From: Aurantimonas sp965217685
GTDB lineage: Bacteria > Pseudomonadota > Alphaproteobacteria > Rhizobiales > Rhizobiaceae
Length of the DNA stretch: 64,000 bases
Direction: 5' to 3'
Assembly: GCA_965217685.1 (NCBI GenBank)
Contig: CBDCIZ010000003.1
Location: forward strand, 2,728,001-2,792,000
Shown here: in pieces, positions 1 to 8,887 of the stretch
Numbering within the stretch: position 1 is the stretch's first letter
Layout of the letters: each line of letters begins with the position of its first letter
The notes under the pieces: generated by a model
What the model saw: the letters and a program-made list of their open reading frames with translations, nothing else
The model's database searches: none
What the model was told of the DNA's origin: nothing
Translations under genes and position numbers: made by a program

Positions 1-2
1 AG

Positions 3-452
3 GCCGACGATTTCATCGCCGAACTCGTCGACCACGAGGGCCGCCGTGGCCTCGACGCCGAGGTCGGCGAGCGGGGTGTCAAGCTGTCCGGCGGCCAGCG
101 CCAGCGTATCGCCATCGCCCGCGTGATGCTGAAGGACGCGCCGATCCTGCTGCTCGACGAGGCGACCTCGGCGCTGGATTCGGAAGTCGAGGCCGCCATC
201 GCCGGCAATCTCTACCGGCTGATGGAGGGCAAGACCGTCATCGCCGTGGCCCACCGCCTGTCGACCATCGCGGCGCTCGACCGGCTGGTGGTGCTCGACA
301 AGGGGCGCATCGTCGAGGAGGGCACCCATGCCGAACTCGTCGAGACCGGCGGCCTCTACGCTTCGCTCTGGGCGCGGCAGTCGGGTGGTTTCCTCTTGGG
401 CGAAGAGGGCGAGGGCGACGGGGCCTTCAAGACCTTGAGGGCCGCCGAATGA
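3..452 (+). CDS. ABC exporter subunit, C-terminal part (partial at window edge)
   Basis: This is the 3' end of an ABC transporter gene that begins before the window. The visible 149 residues are the end of the nucleotide-binding domain: the signature LSGGQ (about residue 30 of the visible part), the Walker B stretch ILLLDEATSALD and the H-loop in VAHRLSTI. The C-terminal end closely resembles that of the next gene. The stop codon overlaps the ATG of that gene (ATGA), so the two are translationally coupled. Two different half-exporters coded side by side usually form a heterodimeric multidrug or lipid exporter (inference). The membrane domain is not in view, so the substrate is unknown. Confidence 0.9.
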   Translation, partial: ADDFIAELVDHEGRRGLDAEVGERGVKLSGGQRQRIAIARVMLKDAPILLLDEATSALDSEVEAAIAGNLYRLMEGKTVIAVAHRLSTIAALDRLVVLDKGRIVEEGTHAELVETGGLYASLWARQSGGFLLGEEGEGDGAFKTLRAAE

Positions 453-2350
453 TGGACAAATTCCTCAAGCGCTTCGAGACGGTCCTCGATCCGTTCGAGG
501 ACGAGGGCGAGAACCACGAGCATCTCAAGGTCAACCGCACCGGTCATCTCGAACCGCTGCCCGACGAGACCAATCGGTTCATCTGGCACTTCGCCAAACA
601 GGCGAAGGGACCGCTCCTGGCGCTTCTGGTCATGGGCGGCCTGACGGGCGGCATCGAAGCGGCAATGTACACCGGCGTCGGCTGGCTGATCGACGCCTTG
701 GCGACATCGACACCGGCAACGCTCATCGCCGACCATTTCTGGCTGATCCTCGGCCTTGCTTTTCTGACCCTCGTCGGCCGGGCCTTCCTGCTCTTTGCCT
801 CTTCCGTGCTGGAGGAGCAGATCATCTCGCCGAGCTTCTACAATCGCATCCGCTGGCAGAGCTACCGGCGGCTGATGGAGCAGTCCTACACCTTCTTCCA
901 GAACGACTTCGCCGGGCGGCTTGCCCAGAAGGTCCAGCAGGTCGGCGCGGCGACGGGCGACTTCGTCACGACGGTGCTGCAAACCTTCTGGTCCTTCGTT
1001 ACCTTCATCGTTCTCACCGTGACCATCCTCGGCGCGATCGACTGGCGCATGGCGGTGGTTCTGGCGGTCTGGGCGCTGGGTTATGTGTGGATCATCCGCA
1101 ACCTCCTGCCGCGCATCCGCGAAAACGGCCGGGCGTCGGCGGAGGCGCGCTCGGTGGTTTCAGGCCGCGTCGTCGACAGCTTCACCAACATCCTGTCTGT
1201 CAAGCTGTTCGACACGAGCCGCCGCGAAGACGGGTTCGTCAAGGACGGTTTCAGCTATCTCGTCGAAACCACGCGGCGGACCACACGGGCCCTGACCGAG
1301 GTGCGCACGGCCGTCGCCGTCCTCAACGGCTTCATGATGACCGGCGTCGGCGCCGTGGCGATCCTCGGCTGGCAGACCGGCACGGTCACCTCCGGCGGCG
1401 TGGCGACGGCTCTCGGCCTCGTCCTGCGGCTCAACCAGATGTCCGGCTGGATGATGTTCAACATCAACGGCCTCGTGCGCAATTACGGCACCATCCAGGA
1501 CGCCGTCGCGACGGTGACGCGCATTCCGACGCTGGTCGATGGCGTCGACGCCGTGCCTTTGCAGGCGACGAGCGGCGCTATCGCCTACGAGAACGTCACT
1601 TTCCACTATGGCAAGGGCGGCGGGATCATCGAGAACCTGTCGCTGACCGTCCGCCCCGGCGAAAAGGTCGGGCTCGTGGGTCGCTCCGGCGCCGGAAAGA
1701 CGACACTCGTCAATCTGCTCCTGCGCCTCTACGATCTTGAAGGCGGTCGCATCCTGATCGACGGCCAGGACATCGCGGCGGTCACCCAGGCGTCCTTGCG
1801 CGGCGCGATCGGCGTCGTCACCCAGGACACGTCCCTGCTGCACCGTTCGATCCGCGAGAACATCGCCTATGGCCGGCCGGGCGCGGGCGAAGCGGAGATC
1901 GTCTCGGCCGCCGAATGGGCGAACGCCGAAGGCTTCATACCGAACCTGCGCGATCCGAAGGGGCGCATCGGCTACGACGCCCATGTCGGCGAGCGCGGCA
2001 TCAAGCTCTCAGGCGGCCAGCGCCAGCGCATCGCCATCGCACGCGTGCTCCTGAAGGACGCGCCGATCCTCGTCCTCGACGAGGCGACCTCGGCGCTCGA
2101 CTCGGAGGTCGAGGCGGCGATCCAGGAAAACCTCTCCCGGATGATGGCCGGCAAGACCGTCATCGCCATCGCTCACCGCCTGTCGACGATCGCCGCGATG
2201 GACCGGCTGATCGTCCTCGACGAAGGCCGCATCGTGGAGGAGGGCAGCCACGCCGACCTCGTTGCGGCCGGCGGGCTCTATGCCAGTCTGTGGGCGAGGC
2301 AGTCGGGCGGGTTTCTTTACGGGGACGAAGAAAAGGCGGCAGCGGAGTAG
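449..2350 (+). CDS. ABC exporter, fused permease and ATPase
   Basis: A 633-residue half-size ABC exporter. The N-terminal half (about residues 45-340) carries the hydrophobic membrane segments of a type IV exporter fold. The C-terminal half is the ATPase, with Walker A GRSGAGKTT (about 411-419), signature LSGGQ (about 520), Walker B ILVLDEATSALD (about 540) and the switch His in IAHRLST. It overlaps the upstream half-transporter by 4 bp, so the two probably act as a heterodimer in the inner membrane. It lies upstream of petABC on the same strand, but a 243-bp gap makes cotranscription uncertain. The substrate cannot be read from the sequence. Confidence 0.92.
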   Translation: MMDKFLKRFETVLDPFEDEGENHEHLKVNRTGHLEPLPDETNRFIWHFAKQAKGPLLALLVMGGLTGGIEAAMYTGVGWLIDALATSTPATLIADHFWLILGLAFLTLVGRAFLLFASSVLEEQIISPSFYNRIRWQSYRRLMEQSYTFFQNDFAGRLAQKVQQVGAATGDFVTTVLQTFWSFVTFIVLTVTILGAIDWRMAVVLAVWALGYVWIIRNLLPRIRENGRASAEARSVVSGRVVDSFTNILSVKLFDTSRREDGFVKDGFSYLVETTRRTTRALTEVRTAVAVLNGFMMTGVGAVAILGWQTGTVTSGGVATALGLVLRLNQMSGWMMFNINGLVRNYGTIQDAVATVTRIPTLVDGVDAVPLQATSGAIAYENVTFHYGKGGGIIENLSLTVRPGEKVGLVGRSGAGKTTLVNLLLRLYDLEGGRILIDGQDIAAVTQASLRGAIGVVTQDTSLLHRSIRENIAYGRPGAGEAEIVSAAEWANAEGFIPNLRDPKGRIGYDAHVGERGIKLSGGQRQRIAIARVLLKDAPILVLDEATSALDSEVEAAIQENLSRMMAGKTVIAIAHRLSTIAAMDRLIVLDEGRIVEEGSHADLVAAGGLYASLWARQSGGFLYGDEEKAAAE

Positions 2351-2593
2351 GACGATCCTTCCACGGTTTTGGCGCTGTTGATCACGTCTCGCCGTCGCGA
2401 CACAACGCCCCTTCTGCCCACCTTGGAGCCGCTCCAGTCTGGACAAGCGCTGGGCTTCGCGCTTAGAACCGCGACGAGACCCATGCCCCCGTTTTTGGGC
2501 GCGGAGCGAAGAGCGTTCGCGTTCGGCTTGCCGCGCCGCGAATAATCCGCGACAAGCGCATCGGGCAAGACCAGTCAAGGAGTGGCCGCCGCC

Positions 2594-3187
2594 GTGAGCG
2601 TCAACGATACCGCCGAGCACACAACACAACACGCGGACGGGACCTCCGATCCCAATCGCCGGGATTTTCTCTACATCGCGACCGGAGCGGTCGGCGCCAT
2701 CGGTGCCGCTTCGCTTCTATGGCCGTTCATCGACCAGATGAACCCCGATGCCGCGACGTTGGCTCTGGCGCAGATCGATGTCGACGTCAGCCAGGTTGCC
2801 GAAGGCCAGTCGATCACCGCCAAATGGCGCGGTAAGCCGGTCGCCATCCGCCAGCGCACCGCGCAGGAGATCGATGAGGCCAAGACCGTCGAGCTGTCGG
2901 CGCTCAAGGACCCGATTGCGCGCAACGCCAATTTGCCGGGGGACGCGCCGGCGACGGATGAAAATCGGTCCGCCAAGGACAAGGAAGCCTGGCTCGTGAT
3001 GGTCGAGGTCTGCACCCATCTCGGCTGTATCCCGCTCGGCCAGCAGGGCGCCTACAATGGCTGGTTCTGCCCGTGCCACGGCTCGGTCTACGACACCGCC
3101 GGCCGCATCCGCGGCGGGCCGGCGCCGGAGAACATGGCGATCCCGCCTTTCGAGTTCACGTCCGACACCACCGTCCGCATCGGTTGA
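2594..3187 (+). CDS. petA: Ubiquinol-cytochrome c reductase Rieske iron-sulfur subunit
   Basis: The 2Fe-2S subunit of the cytochrome bc1 complex, which takes electrons from ubiquinol to cytochrome c1. The N-terminus has a twin-arginine segment (RRDFL) followed by a hydrophobic anchor, as in Tat-exported Rieske proteins. The two cluster-binding boxes are CTHLGC (about 140-145) and CPCHGS (about 159-164). An upstream in-frame GTG exists at 2582, but I chose the GTG at 2594 because AAGGAG (2577-2582) sits 11 nt before it and homologues start with a similar MS-D/N sequence. First gene of petABC. Confidence 0.96.
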   Translation: MSVNDTAEHTTQHADGTSDPNRRDFLYIATGAVGAIGAASLLWPFIDQMNPDAATLALAQIDVDVSQVAEGQSITAKWRGKPVAIRQRTAQEIDEAKTVELSALKDPIARNANLPGDAPATDENRSAKDKEAWLVMVEVCTHLGCIPLGQQGAYNGWFCPCHGSVYDTAGRIRGGPAPENMAIPPFEFTSDTTVRIG

Positions 3188-3206
3188 CCGGGGAGAGATT
3201 TAAAAG

Positions 3207-4511
3207 ATGAGTGGTCAATCCTCTTACGTGCCGTCGACCGGGGTCATGCGTTGGCTCGACGCCCGTCTGCCGCTGCCGCGACTGGTCTATGATTCCTTCG
3301 TCGCCTATCCGGTGCCGCGGAACCTCAATTACGCCTACACCTTCGGCGGCATTCTCGCGATCTTCCTGATCTCGCAGATCCTGACCGGCGTCGTGCTCGC
3401 CATGCACTACGCCGCCTCGTCGGACATCGCGTTCGAATCGGTCGAGAAGATCGTGCGTGACGTCAACTGGGGCTGGCTTCTGCGCTACATGCACGCCAAC
3501 GGCGCCTCTTTCTTCTTTATTGCCGTCTATCTCCACATCTTCCGCGGTCTCTATTACGGCTCCTACAAGCAGCCCCGCGAGGTTCTGTGGATGCTCGGCG
3601 TGATCATCTTCCTTCTGATGATGGCGACGGCCTTCATGGGCTACGTTCTACCCTGGGGCCAGATGTCCTTCTGGGGCGCGACGGTGATCACCAGCTTCTT
3701 CACCGCCTTTCCGCTCGTCGGTGAGTCGATCCAGCAGTTGCTGCTGGGTGGCTTTGCCGTCGACAACCCGACGCTCAACCGCTTCTTCTCGCTGCATTAC
3801 CTTCTGCCGTTCATGATTGCCGGCGTCGTCATCCTGCACGTTTGGGCGCTGCATGTCGTCGGCCAAACCAACCCGACCGGCGTCGAGGTGAAGTCGTCGA
3901 AGGACACCGTGCCCTTCACGCCGCATGCGACGATCAAGGACGGCTTTGCGATGGTCGTGTTCCTTGCGATCTTCGCCTATTTCGTCTTCTACATCCCGAA
4001 TTTCCTGGGGCACGCCGACAACTACATCGAGGCGAATCCGCTGAAGACGCCCGCTCACATCGTGCCGGAATGGTACTTCCTGCCGTTCTACGCCATGCTG
4101 CGTGCCATCACCTTCAATATCGGACCGATCGATTCCAAGCTCGGCGGCGTGCTGGTCATGTTCGGTTCGATCATCGTTTTGTTCTTCGTGCCCTGGCTCG
4201 ACACCTCGCGCGTCAAGTCGACGGCGTTCCGGCCGGTCTACAAGGTGTTCTTCTGGCTCTTCGCTGCCGACGCCGTGTTCCTCGGCTGGCTCGGCTCGCA
4301 GCCGGCGGAGGGCATCTTCACTATGCTCGCGCTGTTCGGCACGATCTACTATTTCGCCCATTTCCTCATCGTCCTGCCGGTCCTCGGATTGGTCGAAACG
4401 CCGAAGAAGCTACCGAATTCGATCACCGAAGCCGTGCTCGGCAAGGCGGCCCACAAGGGCGGCAGCGGGACGCCGGCCGGCGCAGCCGCTTCGCCGGAAA
4501 CCAAGGGCTGA
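3207..4511 (+). CDS. petB: Ubiquinol-cytochrome c reductase cytochrome b
   Basis: A 434-residue integral membrane cytochrome b that carries the two b hemes and both quinone sites of the bc1 complex. The Qo-site motif PEWY is at 287-290, and the heme-ligand helices include histidines in YMHANGAS and AVYLHIFRG and a second set near LHVWALHVVG. Length fits alphaproteobacterial full-length cytochrome b (not split into b6 and subunit IV). A GGGGAGAG ribosome site precedes the ATG by about 11 nt. It sits 19 bp after petA and 33 bp before petC, in one operon. Confidence 0.97.
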   Translation: MSGQSSYVPSTGVMRWLDARLPLPRLVYDSFVAYPVPRNLNYAYTFGGILAIFLISQILTGVVLAMHYAASSDIAFESVEKIVRDVNWGWLLRYMHANGASFFFIAVYLHIFRGLYYGSYKQPREVLWMLGVIIFLLMMATAFMGYVLPWGQMSFWGATVITSFFTAFPLVGESIQQLLLGGFAVDNPTLNRFFSLHYLLPFMIAGVVILHVWALHVVGQTNPTGVEVKSSKDTVPFTPHATIKDGFAMVVFLAIFAYFVFYIPNFLGHADNYIEANPLKTPAHIVPEWYFLPFYAMLRAITFNIGPIDSKLGGVLVMFGSIIVLFFVPWLDTSRVKSTAFRPVYKVFFWLFAADAVFLGWLGSQPAEGIFTMLALFGTIYYFAHFLIVLPVLGLVETPKKLPNSITEAVLGKAAHKGGSGTPAGAAASPETKG

Positions 4512-4544
4512 CCCGTGAAGGCAACATCGAAGAGTAATCGTCAC

Positions 4545-5471
4545 ATGAAACGACTGATGTCCGCCCTTCTTGCCGGCGGCTTCGCCTTCGCGCCGTTGTC
4601 GGTCGCGATGGCGCAGGACGGGCAGGGGCCTACGAGCGAAAATCCGGCCGAGGCGGCCAAGGCCGCGACCGAACCGTCGGCCAAGGCCGCCGAAGAAGGA
4701 CATGCGGAAACCCCGCATTACCCGCTCAAAGAGCCCGAGGAAATGAGCTGGAGCTTTGCCGGTCCCTTTGGCCATTGGGATGTCGCACAGCTTCAGCGCG
4801 GCCTGAAGGTCTATAAGGAAGTCTGCTCGGCCTGCCACGCGATGAATCTCGTGGCGATGCGTTCGCTGGCCGATCTCGGCTATGACGAGGGGCAGGTCAA
4901 AGCCTTCGCCGCGGAGTACACGGTGCAGGACGGCCCGAACGATTCCGGCGACATGTTCGATCGGCCGGGCATCCCCTCCGATCGTTTTCCGGCGCCCTTC
5001 GCCAACCCGGAAGCGGCCGCCGCGGCCAATGGCGGCGCGCATCCGCCAGACTTCTCGCTGCTTGCCAAGGCGCGGGCGGTGGAGCGTGGTTTTCCGCAAT
5101 TCGTGTTCGACATCTTCGGCCAGTACGAAGAAGGCGGTCCCGACTACATTCACGCGCTGGTCACGGGCTACGAGGACGCGCCGGAAGGCGTTGAGATCCA
5201 GCCGGGCACTTACTACAACCCACACTTCATCTCCGGCCCCGCGCTCGCCATGCCGCCGCCGCTCGCGGACGGTCAGGTCGACTACACCGACGGCGCGCCG
5301 CAGACGATGGACCAGTATTCGCGCGATGTGTCGGCCTTCATGATGTGGGCGGCCGAGCCGCATCTCGTCGAGCGCAAGGCGACGGGCATGGTCGTCATGG
5401 TGTTCCTCATCGTCTTCGCCGTGCTTCTGTTCCTGGTCAAGCGCCGGGTCTGGGCGGGCACGCCGCACTGA
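4545..5471 (+). CDS. petC: Ubiquinol-cytochrome c reductase cytochrome c1
   Basis: The c-type heme subunit of bc1. It has a clear signal peptide ending AMA before QDG, a CSACH heme-attachment motif near residue 94, a Met-containing axial-ligand region (ALAMPPPL), and one C-terminal membrane helix followed by KRR, which anchors it on the periplasmic side. A GTG at 4515 would add ten residues; I prefer the ATG at 4545 because it gives a standard short signal peptide and has GAAGAG 10 nt upstream. Last gene of petABC, followed by a strong terminator at 5501-5523. Confidence 0.95.
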   Translation: MKRLMSALLAGGFAFAPLSVAMAQDGQGPTSENPAEAAKAATEPSAKAAEEGHAETPHYPLKEPEEMSWSFAGPFGHWDVAQLQRGLKVYKEVCSACHAMNLVAMRSLADLGYDEGQVKAFAAEYTVQDGPNDSGDMFDRPGIPSDRFPAPFANPEAAAAANGGAHPPDFSLLAKARAVERGFPQFVFDIFGQYEEGGPDYIHALVTGYEDAPEGVEIQPGTYYNPHFISGPALAMPPPLADGQVDYTDGAPQTMDQYSRDVSAFMMWAAEPHLVERKATGMVVMVFLIVFAVLLFLVKRRVWAGTPH

Positions 5472-5500
5472 TCGGCGTTTGTCCCCACCGACATCGGATC

Positions 5501-5523
5501 AAGGGAGCCTCGGCTCCCTTTTT
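5501..5523 (+). terminator. Rho-independent terminator of petABC
   Basis: A 9-bp class stem AAGGGAGC...GCTCCCTT closed by a tight CTCG loop and followed by a run of five T. It lies 30 bp after the petC stop. Confidence 0.85.
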
Positions 5524-5657
5524 CGTGCCGAAAGCGCTCGTTCTTAAGCATTTGCGAGACGTATCTTTTTTCGAAGGGCCGGAGCACCAGTTTGCTCTCG
5601 AATGAGACCGCAGGTGTTATCGTACCCACAAACAATCAACCAAAGGACGCGAAACCG

Positions 5658-6002
5658 ATGTTCATCGCCATGAACCGCTTCAAGGTGCTGCCCGGCGCCG
5701 AGGACGATTTCGAGGCCCTCTGGCTGAACCGGGATTCCAGGCTGAAACAGGTGCCCGGCTTCGTCGAGTTCCACATGCTGAAGGGTCCGCGGCGTGACGA
5801 CCACACGCTCTATTCGTCCCACACGATCTGGCGCGACCATTCGGCCTTCGAAGCCTGGACACGGTCCGAGGCGTTTCGTGCCGCCCATGGCAGCACCGGC
5901 GGCACACGGCCGCTCTATGCCGGCCATCCCGAGTTCGAGGGGTTCGAGGTGATCCAGACGATCGCCGGTGCCGATGCGACCCAGACCGGTGAAGCGGCGT
6001 GA
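5658..6002 (+). CDS. IsdG-type heme-degrading / antibiotic biosynthesis monooxygenase family protein
   Basis: A 114-residue ABM-fold protein. The ATG at 5658 is chosen because AAAGGA lies 10 nt upstream and because it places the family triad in register: Asn6, Trp67 and His77, with the ten-residue Trp-His spacing (FEAWTRSEAFRAAH) typical of IsdG/HmuQ heme-degrading monooxygenases. The family opens heme to release iron in the cytoplasm. Other ABM proteins act on quinones, so the heme role is an inference from the triad. The stop overlaps the GTG of apt (GTGA), so the two are coupled. No clear iron-regulated operator was seen upstream. Confidence 0.82.
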   Translation: MFIAMNRFKVLPGAEDDFEALWLNRDSRLKQVPGFVEFHMLKGPRRDDHTLYSSHTIWRDHSAFEAWTRSEAFRAAHGSTGGTRPLYAGHPEFEGFEVIQTIAGADATQTGEAA

Positions 6003-6574
6003 GCGCGCTCGTCCCCAAAGCCGCCGCCAGCCCGTCTCCCGAAGAGTATCCTTTTGCCGACGCGATCCGCACGATCCCGGATTATCCCAAGCCTGGCATT
6101 CTGTTTCGCGATGTGACGACGCTTCTGTCGAACCCGCAAGCGTTTCGCGCCGCCGTCGATGCATTGGTCGCGCCCTTCGCTGACTTGCGCGTCGATCAAG
6201 TCGCCGGCATCGAGGCGCGGGGTTTCATCCTCGGCGGCGCGCTCTCCCATCAACTCGGTTCCGGCTTCGTGCCGATCCGCAAGAAGGGCAAGCTCCCGCA
6301 CGAGACGATCCGCGTCGCCTACAGCCTGGAATACGGTGTCGACGAGATGGAGATGCACCGCGACGCGATCCGGCCCGGCGAGCGCGTGCTTTTGACGGAC
6401 GACCTGATCGCGACCGGCGGTACGGCCGAAGGCGCGGTGAAGCTGCTTCGCGAGCTTGGCGCCGAGATCGTCGCCGCCTGCTTCGTCATCGACCTGCCCG
6501 ATCTCGGCGGTCGCAGCAAGCTCGAACAGATGGGCGTCGAGGTTCGAACTCTGGTGGAGTTCGCCGGCCACTGA
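5999..6574 (+). CDS. apt: Adenine phosphoribosyltransferase
   Basis: Purine salvage enzyme: adenine + PRPP gives AMP + pyrophosphate in the cytosol. The PRPP-binding loop LLTDDLIATGGTA lies near residues 131-143, and the adenine-side motif FVPIRKKGKLP is typical of Apt. At 191 residues it is slightly longer than the usual 170-180 because of an N-terminal extension. Start is GTG, overlapping the upstream stop by 4 bp. In related genomes apt also lies close to petABC. Confidence 0.95.
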   Translation: MSALVPKAAASPSPEEYPFADAIRTIPDYPKPGILFRDVTTLLSNPQAFRAAVDALVAPFADLRVDQVAGIEARGFILGGALSHQLGSGFVPIRKKGKLPHETIRVAYSLEYGVDEMEMHRDAIRPGERVLLTDDLIATGGTAEGAVKLLRELGAEIVAACFVIDLPDLGGRSKLEQMGVEVRTLVEFAGH

Positions 6575-6754
6575 GCGAGTCTGGTGCGCCGGCCTGTCGG
6601 ATTAGCGGGCGTCGGTTTTCCGGTCCTCGGCATCCTGGTCAGGGCGAGTGCCGGTGCGTGTGGGCGATTGGGTGGACGCGATGTTGGTGCTGGACGCGGC
6701 ACGGTCGACGGGTAGACTGGCTTAATAACCCGCCAGCCGCAGGAGCCGCATCTC

Positions 6755-7786
6755 ATGTCCCCATCCCGTTCGATCCTCCGTTGTTTCACCGTGTCGGCCA
6801 TGCCCGCCGCGCTTCTTGTTGCCGGGGCGAGTTTGACTTCTACGTCCGTCGGACCGGCTGCGGCGCAAGCTGGCGCCAAATCCTCGATCCCTGCGGCCAG
6901 CATGACTGCCGACGATACGGCAACCGAGACCGTACCGACGAAGAGTGAAGGCACGGCGTCCGGGTCTGCGGCGCCCGAAAAGGCGTCGGCGCAGAAGACC
7001 GCGTCCTCCGGCCCGAACGATCTCCTCAACGCCGCCCTTTGGCAACAGGGATCCGTCGAAGCCAAGGCCAACGCAATCGCCGTCTACGCTCTCGGCCGGA
7101 TGCAACTCGACGCGGCGGTCGCCGACAAGAGCGCCAGTGCCATCGACCAGAGCGATGCCGGCGAAAAGCCGGTCGCCGTGATCCTCGATCTCGACGAGAC
7201 CGTCCTCGACAACTCGGCCTATGAATCCGGTCTCGTCACCAGCGACAGCAACTACGCGTCGAAGACCTGGGACAAGTGGACGAAAGCCGAGGATGCCAAG
7301 GCGGTGCCGGGCTCGCTCGACTACGCCGAATATGCCGATTCGAAGGGTGTGAAGATCTTCTACGTGACCAACCGAAAAGCCGATCAGGAGGACGCCACCC
7401 GAGCCAACATGAAGGCGCTCGGCTATCCGATGGGGGGCAATGTCGACACCTTCCTGATGCAGGGCGAGGAGCCCGACTGGAAATCCGACAAGTCCTCGCG
7501 CCGCGATCACATCGCCAAGGACTACCGCGTCGTGCAGATGTTCGGCGACAATTTCAACGATTTCACCGCGGAGGCACGCGGCACCCCCGCCGAGCGCCAG
7601 GCCGCGTTCGAAACGCTGAAGAGCCATTTCAGCAAGGACTGGTTCATGCTGGCGAACCCAACCTACGGCTCTTGGGAGTCGGCGACCTACGACAACAACT
7701 ATCGCCTGCCCGACCCCGAAAAGCGCGCCCTGAAGGTCAAGGCGCTGGAGCCGTGGACCGCCGACAGCGCGGAAGCGGCGAAATAA
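6755..7786 (+). CDS. Secreted HAD acid phosphatase, OmpP4/5'-nucleotidase e(P4) class
   Basis: A 343-residue exported phosphatase. The N-terminus is a signal peptide (hydrophobic core, then VGPAAAQA), and a low-complexity Ser/Ala/Thr stretch follows to about residue 90. HAD motif I is DLDETVLDNS with Asp145 and Asp147; motif II lies in FYVTNRK and motif IV in FGDNFNDF. This DxDET pattern marks subclass IIIB acid phosphatases that release phosphate from nucleotides and other esters outside the cytoplasm. No lipobox Cys is seen, so it is probably soluble periplasmic rather than a lipoprotein. It stands alone between apt and the convergent MaoC genes. Confidence 0.88.
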   Translation: MSPSRSILRCFTVSAMPAALLVAGASLTSTSVGPAAAQAGAKSSIPAASMTADDTATETVPTKSEGTASGSAAPEKASAQKTASSGPNDLLNAALWQQGSVEAKANAIAVYALGRMQLDAAVADKSASAIDQSDAGEKPVAVILDLDETVLDNSAYESGLVTSDSNYASKTWDKWTKAEDAKAVPGSLDYAEYADSKGVKIFYVTNRKADQEDATRANMKALGYPMGGNVDTFLMQGEEPDWKSDKSSRRDHIAKDYRVVQMFGDNFNDFTAEARGTPAERQAAFETLKSHFSKDWFMLANPTYGSWESATYDNNYRLPDPEKRALKVKALEPWTADSAEAAK

Positions 7787-7820
7787 TCCACGGCGTCGAT
7801 CCGTCGTTCTGCGACGCGGT

Positions 7821-8291
7821 TCAATCCGTGCCGCAGAACACCGCGCCGTCGACGCAGAACACCGTTTCGCCGGCCTCGTTGACGCCGGTGGTCTTGAACT
7901 CGACGACGCCCCAGCCAGGCCTGCTCTCCGATTTGCGCTTGCCCGTGACCACTTGACTGTAGGTGATCGTGTCGCCGGCATAGACCGGTTTCGGCCATCG
8001 AATATTCTTGACGCCAGGCGAGGGCCCCATTTGGGGCGGCGGATTGCCGGCCTCGGTCCAGGCCTTCACCTGCCGAGCGCGTGTTTCGACATTGAGCTTC
8101 ATGAAGATTCCCGCGGTGTGCCAGCCCGAAGCGCAAAGGCCGCCGAGCATCGACGCCTGAGCCTTCTGATCGTCGAGATGGAAGACTTGCGGGTCGTATT
8201 TTTCCGCGAAACGCTTGATATCCTCGGACGTGAACCGATACGAGCCGAGCGTCTCGTCGGTGCCTTCGGCGAATTCGTCCCAGAAGCTCAT
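7821..8291 (-). CDS. MaoC-like (R)-hydratase family protein
   Basis: A 156-residue single hot-dog protein of the MaoC dehydratase family, which hydrates enoyl-thioesters. The hydratase signature is present as YDPQVFHLDD, with the catalytic Asp and His, followed by the conserved SGWHTAGI. The start ATG (MSFWDEF) overlaps the stop of the upstream MaoC paralogue by 4 bp. The two proteins may form a heterodimer (inference). Substrate unknown. The true start is internal to a longer open frame that runs into the neighbour. Confidence 0.88.
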   Translation of the reverse strand: MSFWDEFAEGTDETLGSYRFTSEDIKRFAEKYDPQVFHLDDQKAQASMLGGLCASGWHTAGIFMKLNVETRARQVKAWTEAGNPPPQMGPSPGVKNIRWPKPVYAGDTITYSQVVTGKRKSESRPGWGVVEFKTTGVNEAGETVFCVDGAVFCGTD

Positions 8292-8800
8292 GCCGAAACC
8301 TTCTTTCCCGAAAAGCCTGGTTCCGGTATTTCTTCGACCGGCATGCCTGCTTCGCGAGCGCCGTTGCGGGTCAGGACGAGCAGCGTGTATTCGCTCTCCA
8401 GAACCGTCTCCTGGCGCTGGTTGGCAAGATCCGTCGCGATCTTGACGATCCCCAGCGTCGGTCGCTTCGAGGACAGCCGCGCCGATAGCACAATGGCCTT
8501 GCCGGCGAGGGTGTCGCCCGGCCGCACCGGTTTCCTCCATCTGACGAAGTCGACGCCGGGCGAGCCTTGCGACGTGGAATCGAGCAGATAGCCGTCGGCC
8601 ATCATCCGCATCATCATCGAGCAGGTGTGCCAGCCCGACGCCGAAAGCCCGCCCAGCATCGTCGCCCTGGCCGCCTCCTCGTCGAGATGAAACGGCTGCG
8701 GATCGAATTCCCGGGCAAATTCGATCACCTCGTCCTTGGTCACGGAATAGCTGCCGAGATCGATCTCGAGCCCCTCGGTGAAGTCTTCGTAAGTGCGCAT
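8288..8800 (-). CDS. MaoC-like (R)-hydratase family protein
   Basis: A 170-residue paralogue of the downstream gene with the same layout: FDPQPFHLDE hydratase signature, then SGWHTCSM, then the RWRKPVRPGDTL strand that is conserved between both copies. It overlaps the second copy by 4 bp (ATGA), so the pair is one transcription unit, 87 bp downstream of ychF. Such tandem MaoC genes next to ychF are common in Hyphomicrobiales. Physiological substrate is not known. Confidence 0.88.
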   Translation of the reverse strand: MRTYEDFTEGLEIDLGSYSVTKDEVIEFAREFDPQPFHLDEEAARATMLGGLSASGWHTCSMMMRMMADGYLLDSTSQGSPGVDFVRWRKPVRPGDTLAGKAIVLSARLSSKRPTLGIVKIATDLANQRQETVLESEYTLLVLTRNGAREAGMPVEEIPEPGFSGKKVSA

Positions 8801-8887
8801 GCCAGCGCCCCCTGTTTTATCATCCGACCAATTACGACGGCCGGGCGGCTTCGGCCAGCAATTGCTGCCAAGGGTCGGCTCGTGCGC

